Positions 37,656 through 48,241 of a stretch of DNA of 64,000 nt are shown piece by piece. Every line of letters begins with the position of its first letter. The first letter of the stretch is position 1. The position numbers were made by a program, and so were the translations under genes. Under the pieces are notes generated by a model, which saw only the letters and a program-made list of their open reading frames with translations, searched no databases and had not been told where the DNA came from. Source of the DNA: Legionella londiniensis (lineage in GTDB: Bacteria > Pseudomonadota > Gammaproteobacteria > Legionellales > Legionellaceae); NCBI RefSeq assembly GCF_001467825.1, contig NZ_LNYK01000016.1, forward strand, positions 322,246 through 386,245, read 5' to 3'.

Positions 37656-40178
37656 TTATTGGGTCGAAGTAGGTGTAAAAGAGCTTCTTTCTTCCTCGTC
37701 TCTTTCTTCAACTTCAACAAGCTCAGGTTGTGTTTGCTCACGTTCGATTTTGGTTTGAACGTGGTTCTCGTTTTCTGCCTGAATTGCAGGGACATGGTTT
37801 ACATTTGCAGATCGAGCAAGATGATCATGTGCATAGGGATTGGATCCCCGTATTGGTGATTCTTCTTGGGTGATTTCTGCCAAGTTCTCTTGCTTCTGCG
37901 CCATTGCCCTTTGCGCTACAGGCATTAAATAAGCCGTTAAGGCAGGAACGGCAGTGGTTAACGCGCCAACGCCTGCTCCTATCCCTGCGCCAATTAAGAT
38001 GCCCGCCAGGGTGCCTACCCCTGGAATTGGGATAAGCGAGCCCAAAATAGCCCCGATGCCTGCACCAATGGCAGTGGTAGCGCTGCCGGTTAAACCGACG
38101 CCGAGGAGTTTTGCAAAGGCAGATTGGCTTTTGATGGCCTGCGCTACGCCTGAAATACCTACACCTGTCGCAAGCCCAAAGCCTGCGCCAATGGCGGCAC
38201 CTATTCCTGTGCCAATCCCCGGAAAGACAAATGTACCAAGGGCAGCCCCGATGGCGGCGCCTATTCCCGTAGAGGCAACAGTGGTTGCCGCCGTCCCAAA
38301 CAGGCGGCCAAGTGGGCTATTGCTGAATAAACGGCTAAGGCCCACGCCGCCTGTTGAGGCAACGGCGCCAACGCCCGCACCGGCTGCCGCGCCAATTGCA
38401 GCCCCTAATCCTGTACCAATACCGGGAAGAGCAAAAGTTCCAACCAGCATACCGACAATCGCGCCAACCGCAGCGCCGCCTGCAGTGCTCGTGGCAATTG
38501 CCGCTGTTTCCAGGGCAGGACGTTTGACAGCTTGCCAAAACTGCATCAATCTGCCCGGTTGATTCTCGGATTGCTTAAGCTCAGATTCTTTAAGCTGTTT
38601 TTGTTGATATAACCTTTCATGATCCAGCAATTTTGATGTAATTGCAGCAAAGGCCATATCTGCTGCAGAGGGGTTGGATTGCAAAGGCAAAGAAGTCAAA
38701 GGACCGCTCATGGCCATGATCATGGAATTGACTAATTTATTGTGCACATAATCTTTGCCATACATATCCACCAGTTTATTATAGTTTTCCTGACCCATGG
38801 CATCTTTAAGCTCCTTGCGTAATTCACCTTCGGGAGTCAATACAGTTTCTCTTGCTTTGGCAAAGATATTTTTGATAAATTGGCCGATTGCATCCCGGCT
38901 GTTTTCGGGCAATTCGTCGGCAACCCATGGGGCGAGCTTACCATTTTTATCGAAAATTGATCCGGTTTCTGCTTCTTGAGTCTGGGATTTTCTACCCCTA
39001 TCCTGCGTTGTTTTTTCAATGATCTTTATTTGAGTTTCATAACTTATCTGACTGTCTTTTATTTGTCGATTAAAAAAATCACTGATGTATTGTTCAAAGC
39101 CAGGATCATTGATTGGCAGTTTATTAAATACTCGTTCTAATTCGTCGCCTTTGCTTTTGTCTTCTAACGCTTTCTTGATGCGGCTTGAAAAATTTTCCTC
39201 AAGGCGTAAATTCAGGGAGTAATAAAAGAGCTGGCTTTTTAAGCTCAATTCTTTTGCTGCCTCTTTATCTTCAAGTTGATTGATTTCTTCATGAATGGTT
39301 CTATGGATGGTTTCCAGAGCTTTTGAAAATTTATCATCACGATAAAAATCGATATCTTCTTGGATTGTTTTTTCAAGTGTTTCAAATGTCGATTTTACAG
39401 AAGAATTGTTGGGAAGATTTTGGTCAGAAAATTCTCTATATTGCCTTAATATTGTATTTTTAAAATCACGATTATCAATATTTTGATTTTCACTGATTCG
39501 ACCTTTTAATTCACGTAGTTTTTCTGACGATACCTCATTATTTTGATCAATTATCCCTGTCACCAAATTATATACATCATCATTATTTAAAGCTTGACGC
39601 AATTCTTGATTCAAGGAATTGTGGCTTTCTACAGCTATAACCGAGTTGTTATCCTCTATCCAGCTATTATTGTATAATAATGTTGCTTGGCGCTTATCAA
39701 GTGGAGCAGTAGCATTTTGGATAACCATCAAACTCCATTCGCCTGGGGAGTTTTCTGGAATAACAAGTCCAAGAGTACATATTTGATTATTTTTATCGCG
39801 ATAAGCAAAGCGTAGAGTGGTGCGCTTCAGTCTCTCGGGATTAAAATTCTCTCTTTGCATCTCAGTTTTATTAAGATATAGCAGAAAAATATCCTCAACT
39901 AAGCCTCCATCAAAACAGCCTTGCCGATAATGGTTTTTATAAACCGATTCTTGTAAGCATTCATTTTTAAAATCAGCAAAAGTTTTTCCGCTGAAATCAA
40001 CCAGCCTACTTCTTGGAAGGTCGTTCTCAATAACAGTTTTGTAACCTTCATTATTCACTTTAATAAAGTCTTCATATCCTTCTTTGTCGGTGTAACTTTG
40101 AAGAATATCAGTAAAGCTACCAGATAATTTTTTTGGCATTATGAACTCGTCTATGCTTAAATTTTGACTTACTATCAT
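37656..40178 (-). CDS. Large protein with triplicated glycine-zipper region and Glu-rich C-terminus; candidate effector
   Basis: 840 residues, no signal peptide. Residues 1-~240 have a mixed fold of no recognised family. About 240-540 is charged and helical, likely coiled coil. About 545-745 holds three tandem ~65-residue units rich in Gly/Ala, each carrying a LPGIGTGLGAAIGA or PGVGTLAGILIGAG type block, a glycine-zipper pattern that packs helices in membranes or pores. The last ~90 residues are polar and end in ELVEVEERDEEERSS then FTPTSTQ. A Glu-rich stretch with Ser/Thr near the end is typical of Dot/Icm translocation signals in Legionella. The sequence directly shows the repeats and tail; effector status and membrane insertion in host cells are inferences. 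The start ATG 40178 has a weak ribosome site and ATG 40139 is an alternative. Confidence 0.78.
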   Translation of the reverse strand: MIVSQNLSIDEFIMPKKLSGSFTDILQSYTDKEGYEDFIKVNNEGYKTVIENDLPRSRLVDFSGKTFADFKNECLQESVYKNHYRQGCFDGGLVEDIFLLYLNKTEMQRENFNPERLKRTTLRFAYRDKNNQICTLGLVIPENSPGEWSLMVIQNATAPLDKRQATLLYNNSWIEDNNSVIAVESHNSLNQELRQALNNDDVYNLVTGIIDQNNEVSSEKLRELKGRISENQNIDNRDFKNTILRQYREFSDQNLPNNSSVKSTFETLEKTIQEDIDFYRDDKFSKALETIHRTIHEEINQLEDKEAAKELSLKSQLFYYSLNLRLEENFSSRIKKALEDKSKGDELERVFNKLPINDPGFEQYISDFFNRQIKDSQISYETQIKIIEKTTQDRGRKSQTQEAETGSIFDKNGKLAPWVADELPENSRDAIGQFIKNIFAKARETVLTPEGELRKELKDAMGQENYNKLVDMYGKDYVHNKLVNSMIMAMSGPLTSLPLQSNPSAADMAFAAITSKLLDHERLYQQKQLKESELKQSENQPGRLMQFWQAVKRPALETAAIATSTAGGAAVGAIVGMLVGTFALPGIGTGLGAAIGAAAGAGVGAVASTGGVGLSRLFSNSPLGRLFGTAATTVASTGIGAAIGAALGTFVFPGIGTGIGAAIGAGFGLATGVGISGVAQAIKSQSAFAKLLGVGLTGSATTAIGAGIGAILGSLIPIPGVGTLAGILIGAGIGAGVGALTTAVPALTAYLMPVAQRAMAQKQENLAEITQEESPIRGSNPYAHDHLARSANVNHVPAIQAENENHVQTKIEREQTQPELVEVEERDEEERSSFTPTSTQ

Positions 40179-40218
40179 TATAAATCTGCAATATTAAGGA
40201 AATATTACAAAAAAATAC

Positions 40219-40557
40219 CTATCGATTTATCTGTACGCTGATATTCGCAGCATTTCTAACCGCATCCGGTTTGCTGACCTGAATACCGAGTTGAGTCACC
40301 TGAAATTCCTCTTTAATCAGGGTTGCCACGTTTTCGGCCACCGTCTCGATTAATTTGAATGAATTATGTTCAACGTACTCTGTTATTTTGGAGCAAATGG
40401 CTGAATAGTCTAAGGTGTTTGCCAGATCATCGTGGCAGCTCTCAAGGTTGCAGGGGATGCTGATATCAATAAGGAGGCGTTGTAAAATGCGCTGTTCCCA
40501 GGCGTGAGTACCTATTCGGGTGTTTACCGCAAGACCTGTGATTTCAATTTTATCCAT
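40219..40557 (-). CDS. folB: Dihydroneopterin aldolase
   Basis: 112 residues. FolB converts dihydroneopterin to hydroxymethyl-dihydropterin in folate synthesis. The family pattern is clear: DKIEITGLAVNTRIGTHAWEQ, then LLIDISIPC, the DLANTLDYSAICSKI segment, FKLIETVAENVA with the catalytic-region Glu, and IQVSKPDAVRNAANISVQI. The length is typical. It is divergent from hemE across a region containing MITE copy 2. Confidence 0.94.
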   Translation of the reverse strand: MDKIEITGLAVNTRIGTHAWEQRILQRLLIDISIPCNLESCHDDLANTLDYSAICSKITEYVEHNSFKLIETVAENVATLIKEEFQVTQLGIQVSKPDAVRNAANISVQINR

Positions 40558-40590
40558 ATGTATATCCTTTTGCTATATCAGTGGGGCAGG

Positions 40591-40690
40591 GCTTACGCAT
40601 GAAAAATTAATTTGATTTTTAAATTTCCAATTACCCCGTCTTGCGAGCAAGTCGCGGGACGTAGATGTCAAGTATTTTTCATGCGCAGGC
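40591..40690. repeat. MITE-like inverted repeat, copy 2
   Basis: Left arm GCTTACGCATGAAAAAT (40591-40607) and right arm ATTTTTCATGCGCAGGC (40674-40690) are inverted complements with two mismatches, around 66 bases. The ends match copy 1 at 7164-7229 almost exactly, and a TTTGATTTT stretch near one arm is shared. It lies in the divergent folB-hemE intergenic region, so it may affect either promoter. Confidence 0.7.
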
Positions 40691-40773
40691 CGGCCTTTGC
40701 TAATCCAGGCAACATCTCTACATGTCTCTCTGGCATGTATGTTAAACTAACTCTATTTGCAATGAGTATATCT

Positions 40774-41841
40774 ATGACCAATGTTGCCCAGTCATTGTTT
40801 ATCCGCAGTTTACAAAAAAAACCAGTCGAGCGCACGCCTGTCTGGCTGATGCGCCAGGCGGGGCGGTATCTTCCTGAATACAGAAAAACCCGCAAAGAGG
40901 CAGGTGATTTTTTAAATTTATGTAAAAATCCGGAACTCGCCTGTGAAGTCACTTTACAGCCTTTAAGGCGCTTCAGGCTTGATGCAGCAATCCTTTTTTC
41001 CGACATTCTGACTATTCCCGATGCCATGGATTTAGGCCTTTATTTTGCAGAAGGCGAGGGCCCAAATTTTAAAAAGCCAGTGCGCAGCTTAAGCGAGATT
41101 GAGGCTTTACCTGTACTGCATGCAAAAACTGATTTGAGCTATGTCGAGCAGGCTGTACGCCTCATCCGTGGGGAGTTGCCGGCTCACTTGCCATTAATTG
41201 GCTTTGCGGGGAGCCCCTGGACGCTTGCCTGTTATATGGTGGAAGGAAAAGGGAGCCGCGACTTTCGCCACATTTTGCAGCTCTTATATGATGACCCGGA
41301 CGCTTTATCCCTTTTGCTCGATAAGTTAGCCCAAAGCGTCAGCGGCTATTTAGAGATGCAGATTGAAGCGGGCGCTAATGCGCTGATGCTTTTTGATACC
41401 TGGGGGGGGATTTTGACCACCCGCAATTACCAAACCTTTTCTCTGTATTATATGGCGTCTATTATTCAATATATAAAGCAAAAACACTCCAATGTACCGA
41501 TTATTTTATTCACCAAAGGGGGCGGGCTTTGGCTTCATGAAATGGCGGAATCCGGATGCGATGCCCTGGGGCTTGACTGGACCTGTGATTTGGGTGGGGC
41601 AAGAAACAAAGTAGGTGAAAAAGTCGCTTTGCAGGGGAATCTCGATCCTGCTGTATTGCGCGCGTCTCCTGACCGTATTCGGCAGCAGGTGAAAGAAGTT
41701 TTGGATTCTTTTGGCCATGGGTCAGGGCATATTTTTAATTTAGGGCATGGCATTACGCCTGATATCTCTCCAGATCATGTTGAAGCCATGATAAATGCGG
41801 TACATGAATTAAGCCCTTTTTATCACCAGGAATCAAGATGA
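40774..41841 (+). CDS. hemE: Uroporphyrinogen decarboxylase
   Basis: 355 residues from ATG 40774 (40762 is also possible; an in-frame opening from 40612 crosses the repeat and is unlikely). It converts uroporphyrinogen III to coproporphyrinogen III in heme synthesis. Conserved blocks are [34 protein letters not shown] with the catalytic Asp, [16 protein letters not shown], and [18 protein letters not shown]. Its stop overlaps the next gene (ATGA). Confidence 0.96.
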   Translation: MTNVAQSLFIRSLQKKPVERTPVWLMRQAGRYLPEYRKTRKEAGDFLNLCKNPELACEVTLQPLRRFRLDAAILFSDILTIPDAMDLGLYFAEGEGPNFKKPVRSLSEIEALPVLHAKTDLSYVEQAVRLIRGELPAHLPLIGFAGSPWTLACYMVEGKGSRDFRHILQLLYDDPDALSLLLDKLAQSVSGYLEMQIEAGANALMLFDTWGGILTTRNYQTFSLYYMASIIQYIKQKHSNVPIILFTKGGGLWLHEMAESGCDALGLDWTCDLGGARNKVGEKVALQGNLDPAVLRASPDRIRQQVKEVLDSFGHGSGHIFNLGHGITPDISPDHVEAMINAVHELSPFYHQESR

Positions 41842-42812
41842 TTATCGAAAGTACTTTTAAACCGGCCTGGTGGCTTACAAATTCGCATGCCCAGACCATG
41901 TATCCGACTCTATTGCGAAGGCTCAATGCACCTGTCACAAAACTTGAGCAATTAGAGCTTCCCGATGGTGATTTTTTAAATCTGGCCTGGGCAGAAGGTG
42001 AATTGGAATCCACCGCGCCGCTTGTCATTTTATTGCATGGTTTGGGCGGCAGTCTGTCTTCTTCTTACATCCCAGGGTTGATGCAGGCCTGTAATCAACA
42101 TGGCTGGCGCAGCGTTCTGATGCATTTCCGCGGCAGCGGCGATAAACCCAATCGGCTGCTTCGCGCCTATCATTCAGGAGATACAGAAGATCTAAATTAT
42201 TTTTTGCAAGAGCTTGCGCATAGGGAACCCGCAACAAAAAAAGCCATCATAGGCGTCTCGTTGGGGGGAAATGTGCTTTTAAAATGGCTGGGTGAAACAG
42301 GCGGCCAGTCTTTTATTGAAACAGCCGTTGCAGTCTCGGTACCTTTTGATCTGCGCCTGGTGGCTGATCGTATCCATCAGGGTTTTTCAAGAGTGTATGA
42401 GAAATACCTCTTAAAAAAATTACAGAAATTATTTGTCCGAAAGCTTGAAAACCACAAAGGCGATGTTCCTCCTGCTTTAAAAGAGATGGATAAATGGACC
42501 TGTTTTTGGACTTTTGATGAATATGTCACAGCCCCTCTTCATGGATTCAAGCATGTTCATGCCTATTATCGAACAGCAAGCTCAAGGCGATATTTATCAG
42601 CCATTCAAACGCCGACACTCATCATCCATGCGCTTGATGATCCATTCATGACGCCAAAGATTTTGCCCGCAACTTCTGAGTTATCCCCGCAAATACAATT
42701 GGAGCTCAGCCCAAAGGGAGGACATGTTGGATTTGTGACAGGGCATATTCCAGGGCACCCTGTTTACTGGCTGGATGTTCGTATACCAACGCATTTAGCG
42801 CATTACTTGTGA
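41838..42812 (+). CDS. YheT-family alpha/beta hydrolase
   Basis: 324 residues, coupled to hemE by ATGA. The opening [22 protein letters not shown] is characteristic of the YheT/COG0429 family. The hydrolase fold has [10 protein letters not shown] (oxyanion loop), the nucleophile Ser in [15 protein letters not shown], the acid in [10 protein letters not shown], and the His in KGGHVGFV. The catalytic triad is complete. The natural substrate of YheT is not established; esterase activity on lipids is likely. Its last 10 bases overlap the convergent DAHP synthase gene. Confidence 0.9.
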   Translation: MIIESTFKPAWWLTNSHAQTMYPTLLRRLNAPVTKLEQLELPDGDFLNLAWAEGELESTAPLVILLHGLGGSLSSSYIPGLMQACNQHGWRSVLMHFRGSGDKPNRLLRAYHSGDTEDLNYFLQELAHREPATKKAIIGVSLGGNVLLKWLGETGGQSFIETAVAVSVPFDLRLVADRIHQGFSRVYEKYLLKKLQKLFVRKLENHKGDVPPALKEMDKWTCFWTFDEYVTAPLHGFKHVHAYYRTASSRRYLSAIQTPTLIIHALDDPFMTPKILPATSELSPQIQLELSPKGGHVGFVTGHIPGHPVYWLDVRIPTHLAHYL

Positions 42813-44146
42813 TTGCCAGGTTTAAATGCGCGGCTCAGTTGTAAAGCCATTTCAAGTGATTGTTCATAGTTTAATCTCGGATCAACGAGACTATGATAGG
42901 CATGTCTTAAGTCGTCGGCAGTCAATCCACGCGCACCGCCAATACATTCTGTGACATTTTCACCCGTTAGTTCAAAATGAACACCGCCCAGGTAGCTGCC
43001 GCAGTCGCGATGAATCTTTAGTGCCTGTTGCAGCTCAGATAAAATATTATCAAAATGTCTGGTTTTAATGCCCTGAGGGGTTGTTTCCGTGTTGCCATGC
43101 ATAGGATCACAAGACCAGGTAACGGGAATCCGGCTTTTTTGGACTGCCGCAATTAAAGAGGGAAGATGAGAGGCAATATTCTTTGTGCCCATGCGGGTAA
43201 TGAGCAATACCCTGCCTTCTTCACCCTGGGGATTCAGCGTTTGAAGTAATTTCAGGAGATCTTCAGGTGTTGTTGCAGGGCCAATTTTGATTCCAATCGG
43301 ATTTTTTATACCCCGTAAAAATTCCACATGTGCGCTTTCGGGTTTGGCTGTCCGCATGCCTATCCAGGGCAGGTGGGTGGACAGATTATACCATTCTTTG
43401 TTTTTTACCTGTCTTGTTAAGGCTTGTTCATAATGAAGATGCAAGGCTTCATGCGACGTATAAAATTCTACATTATTCAGATTGCTGTTGCTTAAGCCGT
43501 CTATGGATTCAAGAAAATCCAACGAATCGGCAATTGAATGAGCAATCGATTGGTATTCTTTGGCTTGAGGTGAATGTTCAAAAAAACGCAAATCCCATTG
43601 CTGCGGGTGATGCAGGCTTGCAAATCCTCCAGCCAGCAATGCGCGAATAAAATTTAAGGTCATGGCAGCACAACTATATCCCTGCAGCATTAATTTGGGA
43701 TTAGGTGTCCTTGCCTCAGGAGTGAATTCCGGAGAATTCACTAAATCTCCCCGATAGCTTGGTAACTTGACTCCGTCGATGGTTTCAAAATCAGAAGAAC
43801 GGGGTTTTGCGTATTGGCCCGCGATGCGGCCAATTCGTACGATGGGCTTGCGCATCCCATAAATCAGTACGAGGCTCATTTGCAGGAGAATTTTCAGCTT
43901 GTTGCTGATGATATCAGAGCGGCAGTCCTGAAATGATTCAGCACAGTCTCCCCCTTGTAAAATAAATGACTCGCCTCGGCCGGCACTGGCTATAGCTTCC
44001 TTCAGGCGTTTGACTTCGCCGCTGCTGACAAGAGGCGGGAGTAATCGCAATTGTTCTACCACACGGTTTAACTGTTCCTCGTCAGGATACGTTGCGGCTT
44101 GCTCATACGAAAACTGCTGCCAGGAAAGGGGTGACCAATCTTGCAT
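42803..44146 (-). CDS. Class II 3-deoxy-7-phosphoheptulonate synthase
   Basis: 447 residues from ATG 44146 (MQDWSPLSWQ); an opening 13 codons upstream lacks support. It makes DAHP from PEP and erythrose-4-phosphate, the first step of the shikimate pathway. The plant/mycobacterial-type (AroAII) marks are present: SGEVKRLKEAIASAGRGESF, LQGGDCAESF, KPIVRIGRIAGQYAKPRSS, GMRTAKPESAHVEFLRGI, and VTWSCDPMHGNT. It ends with EQSLEMALQLSR. Class II enzymes in gammaproteobacteria are less common than class I, but occur in Legionella relatives. Confidence 0.94.
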   Translation of the reverse strand: MQDWSPLSWQQFSYEQAATYPDEEQLNRVVEQLRLLPPLVSSGEVKRLKEAIASAGRGESFILQGGDCAESFQDCRSDIISNKLKILLQMSLVLIYGMRKPIVRIGRIAGQYAKPRSSDFETIDGVKLPSYRGDLVNSPEFTPEARTPNPKLMLQGYSCAAMTLNFIRALLAGGFASLHHPQQWDLRFFEHSPQAKEYQSIAHSIADSLDFLESIDGLSNSNLNNVEFYTSHEALHLHYEQALTRQVKNKEWYNLSTHLPWIGMRTAKPESAHVEFLRGIKNPIGIKIGPATTPEDLLKLLQTLNPQGEEGRVLLITRMGTKNIASHLPSLIAAVQKSRIPVTWSCDPMHGNTETTPQGIKTRHFDNILSELQQALKIHRDCGSYLGGVHFELTGENVTECIGGARGLTADDLRHAYHSLVDPRLNYEQSLEMALQLSRAFKPGNHK

Positions 44147-44237
44147 AAAAACCCTTGCTGCATTTATTAAACCCCAAGTATGCAATGAATGTACAATTGC
44201 TGCAAGATAACTGGCACTGCAATTTTTGCTATTTGCC

Positions 44238-44265
44238 CTTGATTTATGAATAATTAGCCCCTAAT
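44238..44265 (+). promoter_or_regulatory. Sigma-32 heat-shock promoter of grpE
   Basis: CTTGATT (44238-44244), a 13-base spacer, and CCCCTAAT (44258-44265) match the RpoH consensus CTTGAAA-N11-16-CCCCATnT with few differences. It lies about 42 bases before grpE. Confidence 0.8.
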
Positions 44266-44307
44266 TATTATCCTTAATCATTATCTAAATCTTTTGGAGC
44301 GTTTTAT

Positions 44308-44922
44308 ATGACTGAAAAAAAGAATAAAGACTGGCAAAAAGTCAGAGAAGATGGAAAAAAATCCGAAGAAGAAGCATTGGAAGAATTAATTGAGGAAGCG
44401 GAAGAACCGGATGCGGGCAGCGCTTCTCTTGAACATCCCTCCTATGAAGAGTTGGAAGAAAAATTGACACTGGCAGAACAGCAGGCTCATGAAAATTGGG
44501 AAAAAGCCGTACGTGCCCAGGCTGAGCTGGAAAATGTCAGACGCCGCGCCGAGCGTGAAGTAACTAATGCCCACCGCTATAGCCTTGAAAAGTTTGTAGA
44601 CGCTTTGCTTCCTGTAGTCGACAGCATGGAGCATGCGCTGCAATCGGCCAATGAGCAGGCGGATGCGGCAACGAAAGAGGGACTTGAATTAACGCTCAAA
44701 CTCTTTTTGGATGTTTTACAAAAATTCAACGTTGAGCAGCTTAATCCTGAAGGGCTTGTTTTTGACCCCAAGCTTCATGAAGCAATGTCGATGCAGGAAA
44801 CCTCAGAAGTACCCCAAAATACAGTATTAACTGTGTTCCAGAAAGGCTATAAGTTATATGACCGTGTTATTCGCCCGGCAAGAGTTATTGTGGCCAAAGG
44901 CAAAGCTGGACAAGAAAAATAA
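44308..44922 (+). CDS. grpE: Nucleotide exchange factor GrpE
   Basis: 204 residues with TTGGAG as ribosome site. GrpE releases ADP from DnaK. A charged, Glu-rich N-terminus leads into the long dimer coiled coil (ENWEKAVRAQAELENVRRRA), then the four-helix bundle and the beta-wing (LNPEGLVFDPKLHEAMSM, VFQKGYKLYDRVIRPARV). It is driven by its own heat-shock promoter and followed by dnaK with a second such promoter. Confidence 0.97.
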   Translation: MTEKKNKDWQKVREDGKKSEEEALEELIEEAEEPDAGSASLEHPSYEELEEKLTLAEQQAHENWEKAVRAQAELENVRRRAEREVTNAHRYSLEKFVDALLPVVDSMEHALQSANEQADAATKEGLELTLKLFLDVLQKFNVEQLNPEGLVFDPKLHEAMSMQETSEVPQNTVLTVFQKGYKLYDRVIRPARVIVAKGKAGQEK

Positions 44923-44929
44923 AGAATGA

Positions 44930-44957
44930 CTTGAAATCCGTTTTTAAGTCCCAATAT
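44930..44957 (+). promoter_or_regulatory. Sigma-32 heat-shock promoter of dnaK
   Basis: CTTGAAA (44930-44936, a perfect -35), a 13-base spacer, and CCCAATAT (44950-44957) form a near-consensus RpoH promoter in the grpE-dnaK gap. Confidence 0.85.
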
Positions 44958-45003
44958 TACATTCATATCACGAAATAACCCATAGATCGGAGCAAGAGAA
45001 AAA

Positions 45004-46938
45004 ATGGCAAAAATAATCGGAATTGACCTTGGAACCACAAATTCATGTGTTGCCGTTATGGAGGGCGACAAGCCGCGCGTTATAGAAAATGCAGAAGGTC
45101 ATCGAACTACCCCTTCAATTGTAGCTTACACCGAGGAGGGTGAAATATTGGTTGGTCAGGCAGCCAAACGTCAGGCGGTTACCAATCCAGATAATACGCT
45201 GTTTGCTATCAAACGTCTGATTGGACGCCGCTATGATGATCCAATTGTACAAAAGGACATCAAAATGGTGCCCTACAAAATCATTAAAGCCGATAATGGC
45301 GATGCCTGGGTACGTGTTAAAGGCGAAGATAAAGCCCCGCCGCAGATTTCAGCAGAAGTCTTAAGAAAAATGAAAAAAACTGCGGAAGATTATCTTGGCG
45401 AAGAAGTTAAAGAGGCTGTTATCACAGTACCTGCATACTTTAATGATTCCCAGCGCCAGGCTACCAAAGATGCAGGCCGCATTGCAGGTCTTGAGGTGAA
45501 GCGCATTATCAATGAGCCTACTGCCGCGGCGCTGGCCTATGGCATGGACAAGAAGCGCGGCGATTCCATCATTGCTGTTTACGATTTAGGCGGGGGTACT
45601 TTTGATATTTCCATTATTGAAATCGCCGAAGTTGATGGTGAGCATCAATTTGAAGTATTGGCAACGAACGGGGATACGTTCCTCGGCGGCGAAGATTTTG
45701 ATCTCGCCCTGATTGAATATTTAGCTGCTGAATTCAAAAAAGATACAGGCATTGATTTACATAACGATCCTTTAGCGTTACAGCGACTTAAAGAAGCAGC
45801 GGAAAAGGCAAAAATTGAATTATCCTCTTCTCAGCAAACGGATGTGAATCTGCCTTATATTACAGCGGATGCTTCAGGTCCCAAGCACTTAAACATCAAG
45901 CTCACCCGCGCCAAGCTTGAATCATTGGTTGAAAAACTGGTAGAGCGCACTATTGAGCCCTGCAAGATTGCATTGAAAGACGCGGGACTCAGCGTGGATA
46001 AAATCAACGAAGTGATTCTCGTTGGCGGTCAAACCCGCATGCCTATGGTGCAAAAAACCGTGCAGGAGTTTTTCGGCAAGGAACCCCGCAAGGATGTGAA
46101 CCCTGACGAAGCTGTAGCGGTTGGGGCTGCCATCCAGGCTGCTGTGTTGTCTGGGGATGTAAAAGATATTCTGTTGCTTGATGTAACGCCGCTTTCTTTG
46201 GGTATTGAAACTTTGGGCGGTGTGATGACCAAGCTGATTGAGAAAAACACCACTATCCCGACTAAAGCCACTCAGGTATTTTCCACGGCTGAAGATAATC
46301 AAACGGCTGTTACCGTGCATGTGTTGCAGGGCGAGCGCGAACAGGCTTCCGCAAACAAATCCCTGGGTCGTTTCGATCTCACCGATATTCCGCCTGCACC
46401 GCGTGGCGTGCCGCAAATTGAAGTGACTTTTGATATCGACGCTAACGGAATCCTGAATGTATCTGCCAAAGATAAAGCGACCGGGAAGGCTCAGTCCATT
46501 GTGATTAAGGCTTCCAGCGGTTTGTCGGATGAAGAAGTTGAAGCTATGATCAAAGATGCCAAATCTCATGCAGAAGAGGATAAAAAATTCAAGGAATTGG
46601 TAGAGCTGCGCAACCAGGCGGACAGTCTCATTCACAGCAGTGAAAAATCCGTAAAAGACTTGGAAGGTGAGCTGTCAGAGGAAGAGAAAAAGAGCATTGA
46701 AACGGCTATTTCTGAATTGAAAGAAGCCATGAAAAGCAATGATAAAGCTCAAATTGAAGACAAACTAAAAGTCTTAAGCAACGCTTCTCAAAAAATGGCG
46801 GAGCGCATATACGCGAAAAAGTCTGCAGAAAGCCAGCCTAAGCCTGAATCAGCACAAAAAGAATCTGCTAAGGCAGCGGATGAAGGGATTGTAGATGCTG
46901 AGTTTGAAGAAGTGAAAGAAGAGGATAAAAACAAATAG
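45004..46938 (+). CDS. dnaK: Molecular chaperone DnaK (Hsp70)
   Basis: 644 residues with a GGAGCAAGAG ribosome site. The ATPase domain has [30 protein letters not shown] and the conserved [14 protein letters not shown]. The substrate-binding domain begins around residue 390 ([17 protein letters not shown]), followed by the helical lid and a C-terminal EFEEVKEE tail. The sequence is intact and of standard length. It works with GrpE and DnaJ encoded alongside. Confidence 0.99.
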   Translation: MAKIIGIDLGTTNSCVAVMEGDKPRVIENAEGHRTTPSIVAYTEEGEILVGQAAKRQAVTNPDNTLFAIKRLIGRRYDDPIVQKDIKMVPYKIIKADNGDAWVRVKGEDKAPPQISAEVLRKMKKTAEDYLGEEVKEAVITVPAYFNDSQRQATKDAGRIAGLEVKRIINEPTAAALAYGMDKKRGDSIIAVYDLGGGTFDISIIEIAEVDGEHQFEVLATNGDTFLGGEDFDLALIEYLAAEFKKDTGIDLHNDPLALQRLKEAAEKAKIELSSSQQTDVNLPYITADASGPKHLNIKLTRAKLESLVEKLVERTIEPCKIALKDAGLSVDKINEVILVGGQTRMPMVQKTVQEFFGKEPRKDVNPDEAVAVGAAIQAAVLSGDVKDILLLDVTPLSLGIETLGGVMTKLIEKNTTIPTKATQVFSTAEDNQTAVTVHVLQGEREQASANKSLGRFDLTDIPPAPRGVPQIEVTFDIDANGILNVSAKDKATGKAQSIVIKASSGLSDEEVEAMIKDAKSHAEEDKKFKELVELRNQADSLIHSSEKSVKDLEGELSEEEKKSIETAISELKEAMKSNDKAQIEDKLKVLSNASQKMAERIYAKKSAESQPKPESAQKESAKAADEGIVDAEFEEVKEEDKNK

Positions 46939-46960
46939 ATAACAGGTCATGAAAAGTAGC

Positions 46961-46993
46961 GGCTCGGATTAAAGCTTCGTCTTATCCGGGCTG
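46961..46993. repeat. REP-like hairpin, copy 2
   Basis: GGCTCGGATTAAAGCTTCGT, continuing CTTATCCGGGCTGC, folds through CGGAT/ATCCG arms. It shares the core CGGATTA...CTTCGTCT..ATCCGGGCT with the copies at 37611 and 58543. It sits between dnaK and dnaJ and may set the level of dnaJ read-through. Confidence 0.65.
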
Positions 46994-47104
46994 CAATATG
47001 ATTCTGACTCAAGTCCAGCAGCCTCGTTTCAGTACTTTTATTGTACATACCGGGCTATAATATGGTTGATGATGATTTTTTGAAATAAGAAGTGTGAGCT
47101 TTCC

Positions 47105-48232
47105 ATGCAACAGCAGGATTATTATGAACTGCTTGGCGTCAGCCGTAGCGCAAGTGATGCCGAGATAAAAAAAGCCTACCGTAAAATGGCTATGAAGCTT
47201 CATCCGGATCGTAATCCCAACGATAAAGAAGCTGAAGAAAAATTTAAAGAAATACAAAAGGCGTATGCCATTTTGTCCGATCCCCAAAAGCGGGCTGCTT
47301 ATGATCAATATGGCCATGCAGGTGTGGATCCTGCCATGGGCGGCGGGCATGGCTTTGGCGGTTTTGGTGGTTTTGGAGATGTATTTGAAGACATCTTTGA
47401 AAATATTTTCTCTGGCGGACGAAGGCAGCAACACGCTCGCGGACAGAGAGGGGCTGATTTACAGTTTAACGTCCAGCTAACCCTGGAAGAAGCGGCTCTT
47501 GGCAAACAAATTGAAATTAGCGTCCCTCGCCATGTTAATTGCCATACCTGTGGAGGTTCCGGCGCTAAAAAGGGCACATCTCCAAAGCAATGCGACACAT
47601 GTAACGGCATTGGCCAGGTCCGCATCCAGCAGGGATTTTTTTCCATACAGCAAACATGTCCTAATTGCCATGGGGAAGGGACTATAGTGACCGATCCTTG
47701 TGCTGATTGTCATGGTCAAGGGCGTGTCCGTGAAAGTAAAAAATTGACTGTCAAGATTCCTGCAGGAGTTGATAATGGCGATCGGGTGCGTCTAAGCGGA
47801 GAAGGAGAGGCTGGCATTCACGGAGGGCCTGCGGGTGATTTATATGTGCAAATCAACATTAAGGCACATCCCATTTTTGAACGGCATGAGAATGATCTGC
47901 ACTGCGAAGTGCCCATCAGTTTTGTTACCGCAGCCTTGGGCGGTTCAATTGAAGTACCCACCCTTGAAGGGCGAGTCACGCTAAAAATTCCCGCTGAAAC
48001 TCAAACTGGAAAATCATTCCGCCTCCGCGGTAAAGGAATGAAATCTGTGCGGGGTTACGGTACGGGCGATCTTATCTGCAAAGTAGTGGTTGAAACGCCA
48101 GTTAATCTCTCCCGTGAACAAAAAGAGCTATTGATGAGCTTGCAGCAGTCACTCGATAAGGGAAAACACTCTCCCCGCTCCAGTTCCTGGTTTGATGGAG
48201 TAAAAAAATTTTTTGAAGATATGAAATTTTAA
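47105..48232 (+). CDS. dnaJ: Co-chaperone DnaJ (Hsp40)
   Basis: 375 residues. The J domain has [20 protein letters not shown] and the HPD motif in LHPDRNP. A Gly/Phe-rich linker follows, then four zinc-binding CxxCxGxG repeats ([32 protein letters not shown]) and the C-terminal substrate domains. It stimulates DnaK ATPase. A TATAAT at 47056-47061 offers a local promoter, in addition to read-through from dnaK. Confidence 0.98.
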   Translation: MQQQDYYELLGVSRSASDAEIKKAYRKMAMKLHPDRNPNDKEAEEKFKEIQKAYAILSDPQKRAAYDQYGHAGVDPAMGGGHGFGGFGGFGDVFEDIFENIFSGGRRQQHARGQRGADLQFNVQLTLEEAALGKQIEISVPRHVNCHTCGGSGAKKGTSPKQCDTCNGIGQVRIQQGFFSIQQTCPNCHGEGTIVTDPCADCHGQGRVRESKKLTVKIPAGVDNGDRVRLSGEGEAGIHGGPAGDLYVQINIKAHPIFERHENDLHCEVPISFVTAALGGSIEVPTLEGRVTLKIPAETQTGKSFRLRGKGMKSVRGYGTGDLICKVVVETPVNLSREQKELLMSLQQSLDKGKHSPRSSSWFDGVKKFFEDMKF

Positions 48233-48241
48233 ACGGTGTCT

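Noticed and set aside
37930-38540. Repetitive DNA considered as a possible CRISPR or tandem array
   Set aside because: The repetition is at protein level (three ~65-residue Gly-zipper units) with diverged DNA and no spacer pattern.
37954-38562. 202-codon plus-strand open frame rich in Pro/Ala
   Set aside because: It is the antisense of the Gly/Ala-zipper repeats; such repeats lack stops on the opposite strand and give false frames.
40612-40773. N-terminal extension of hemE
   Set aside because: It would run through the inverted repeat and adds residues absent from the family; ATG 40774 gives the standard length.
45922-46635. 237-codon minus-strand open frame
   Set aside because: It lies wholly inside dnaK, whose protein is complete and highly conserved.
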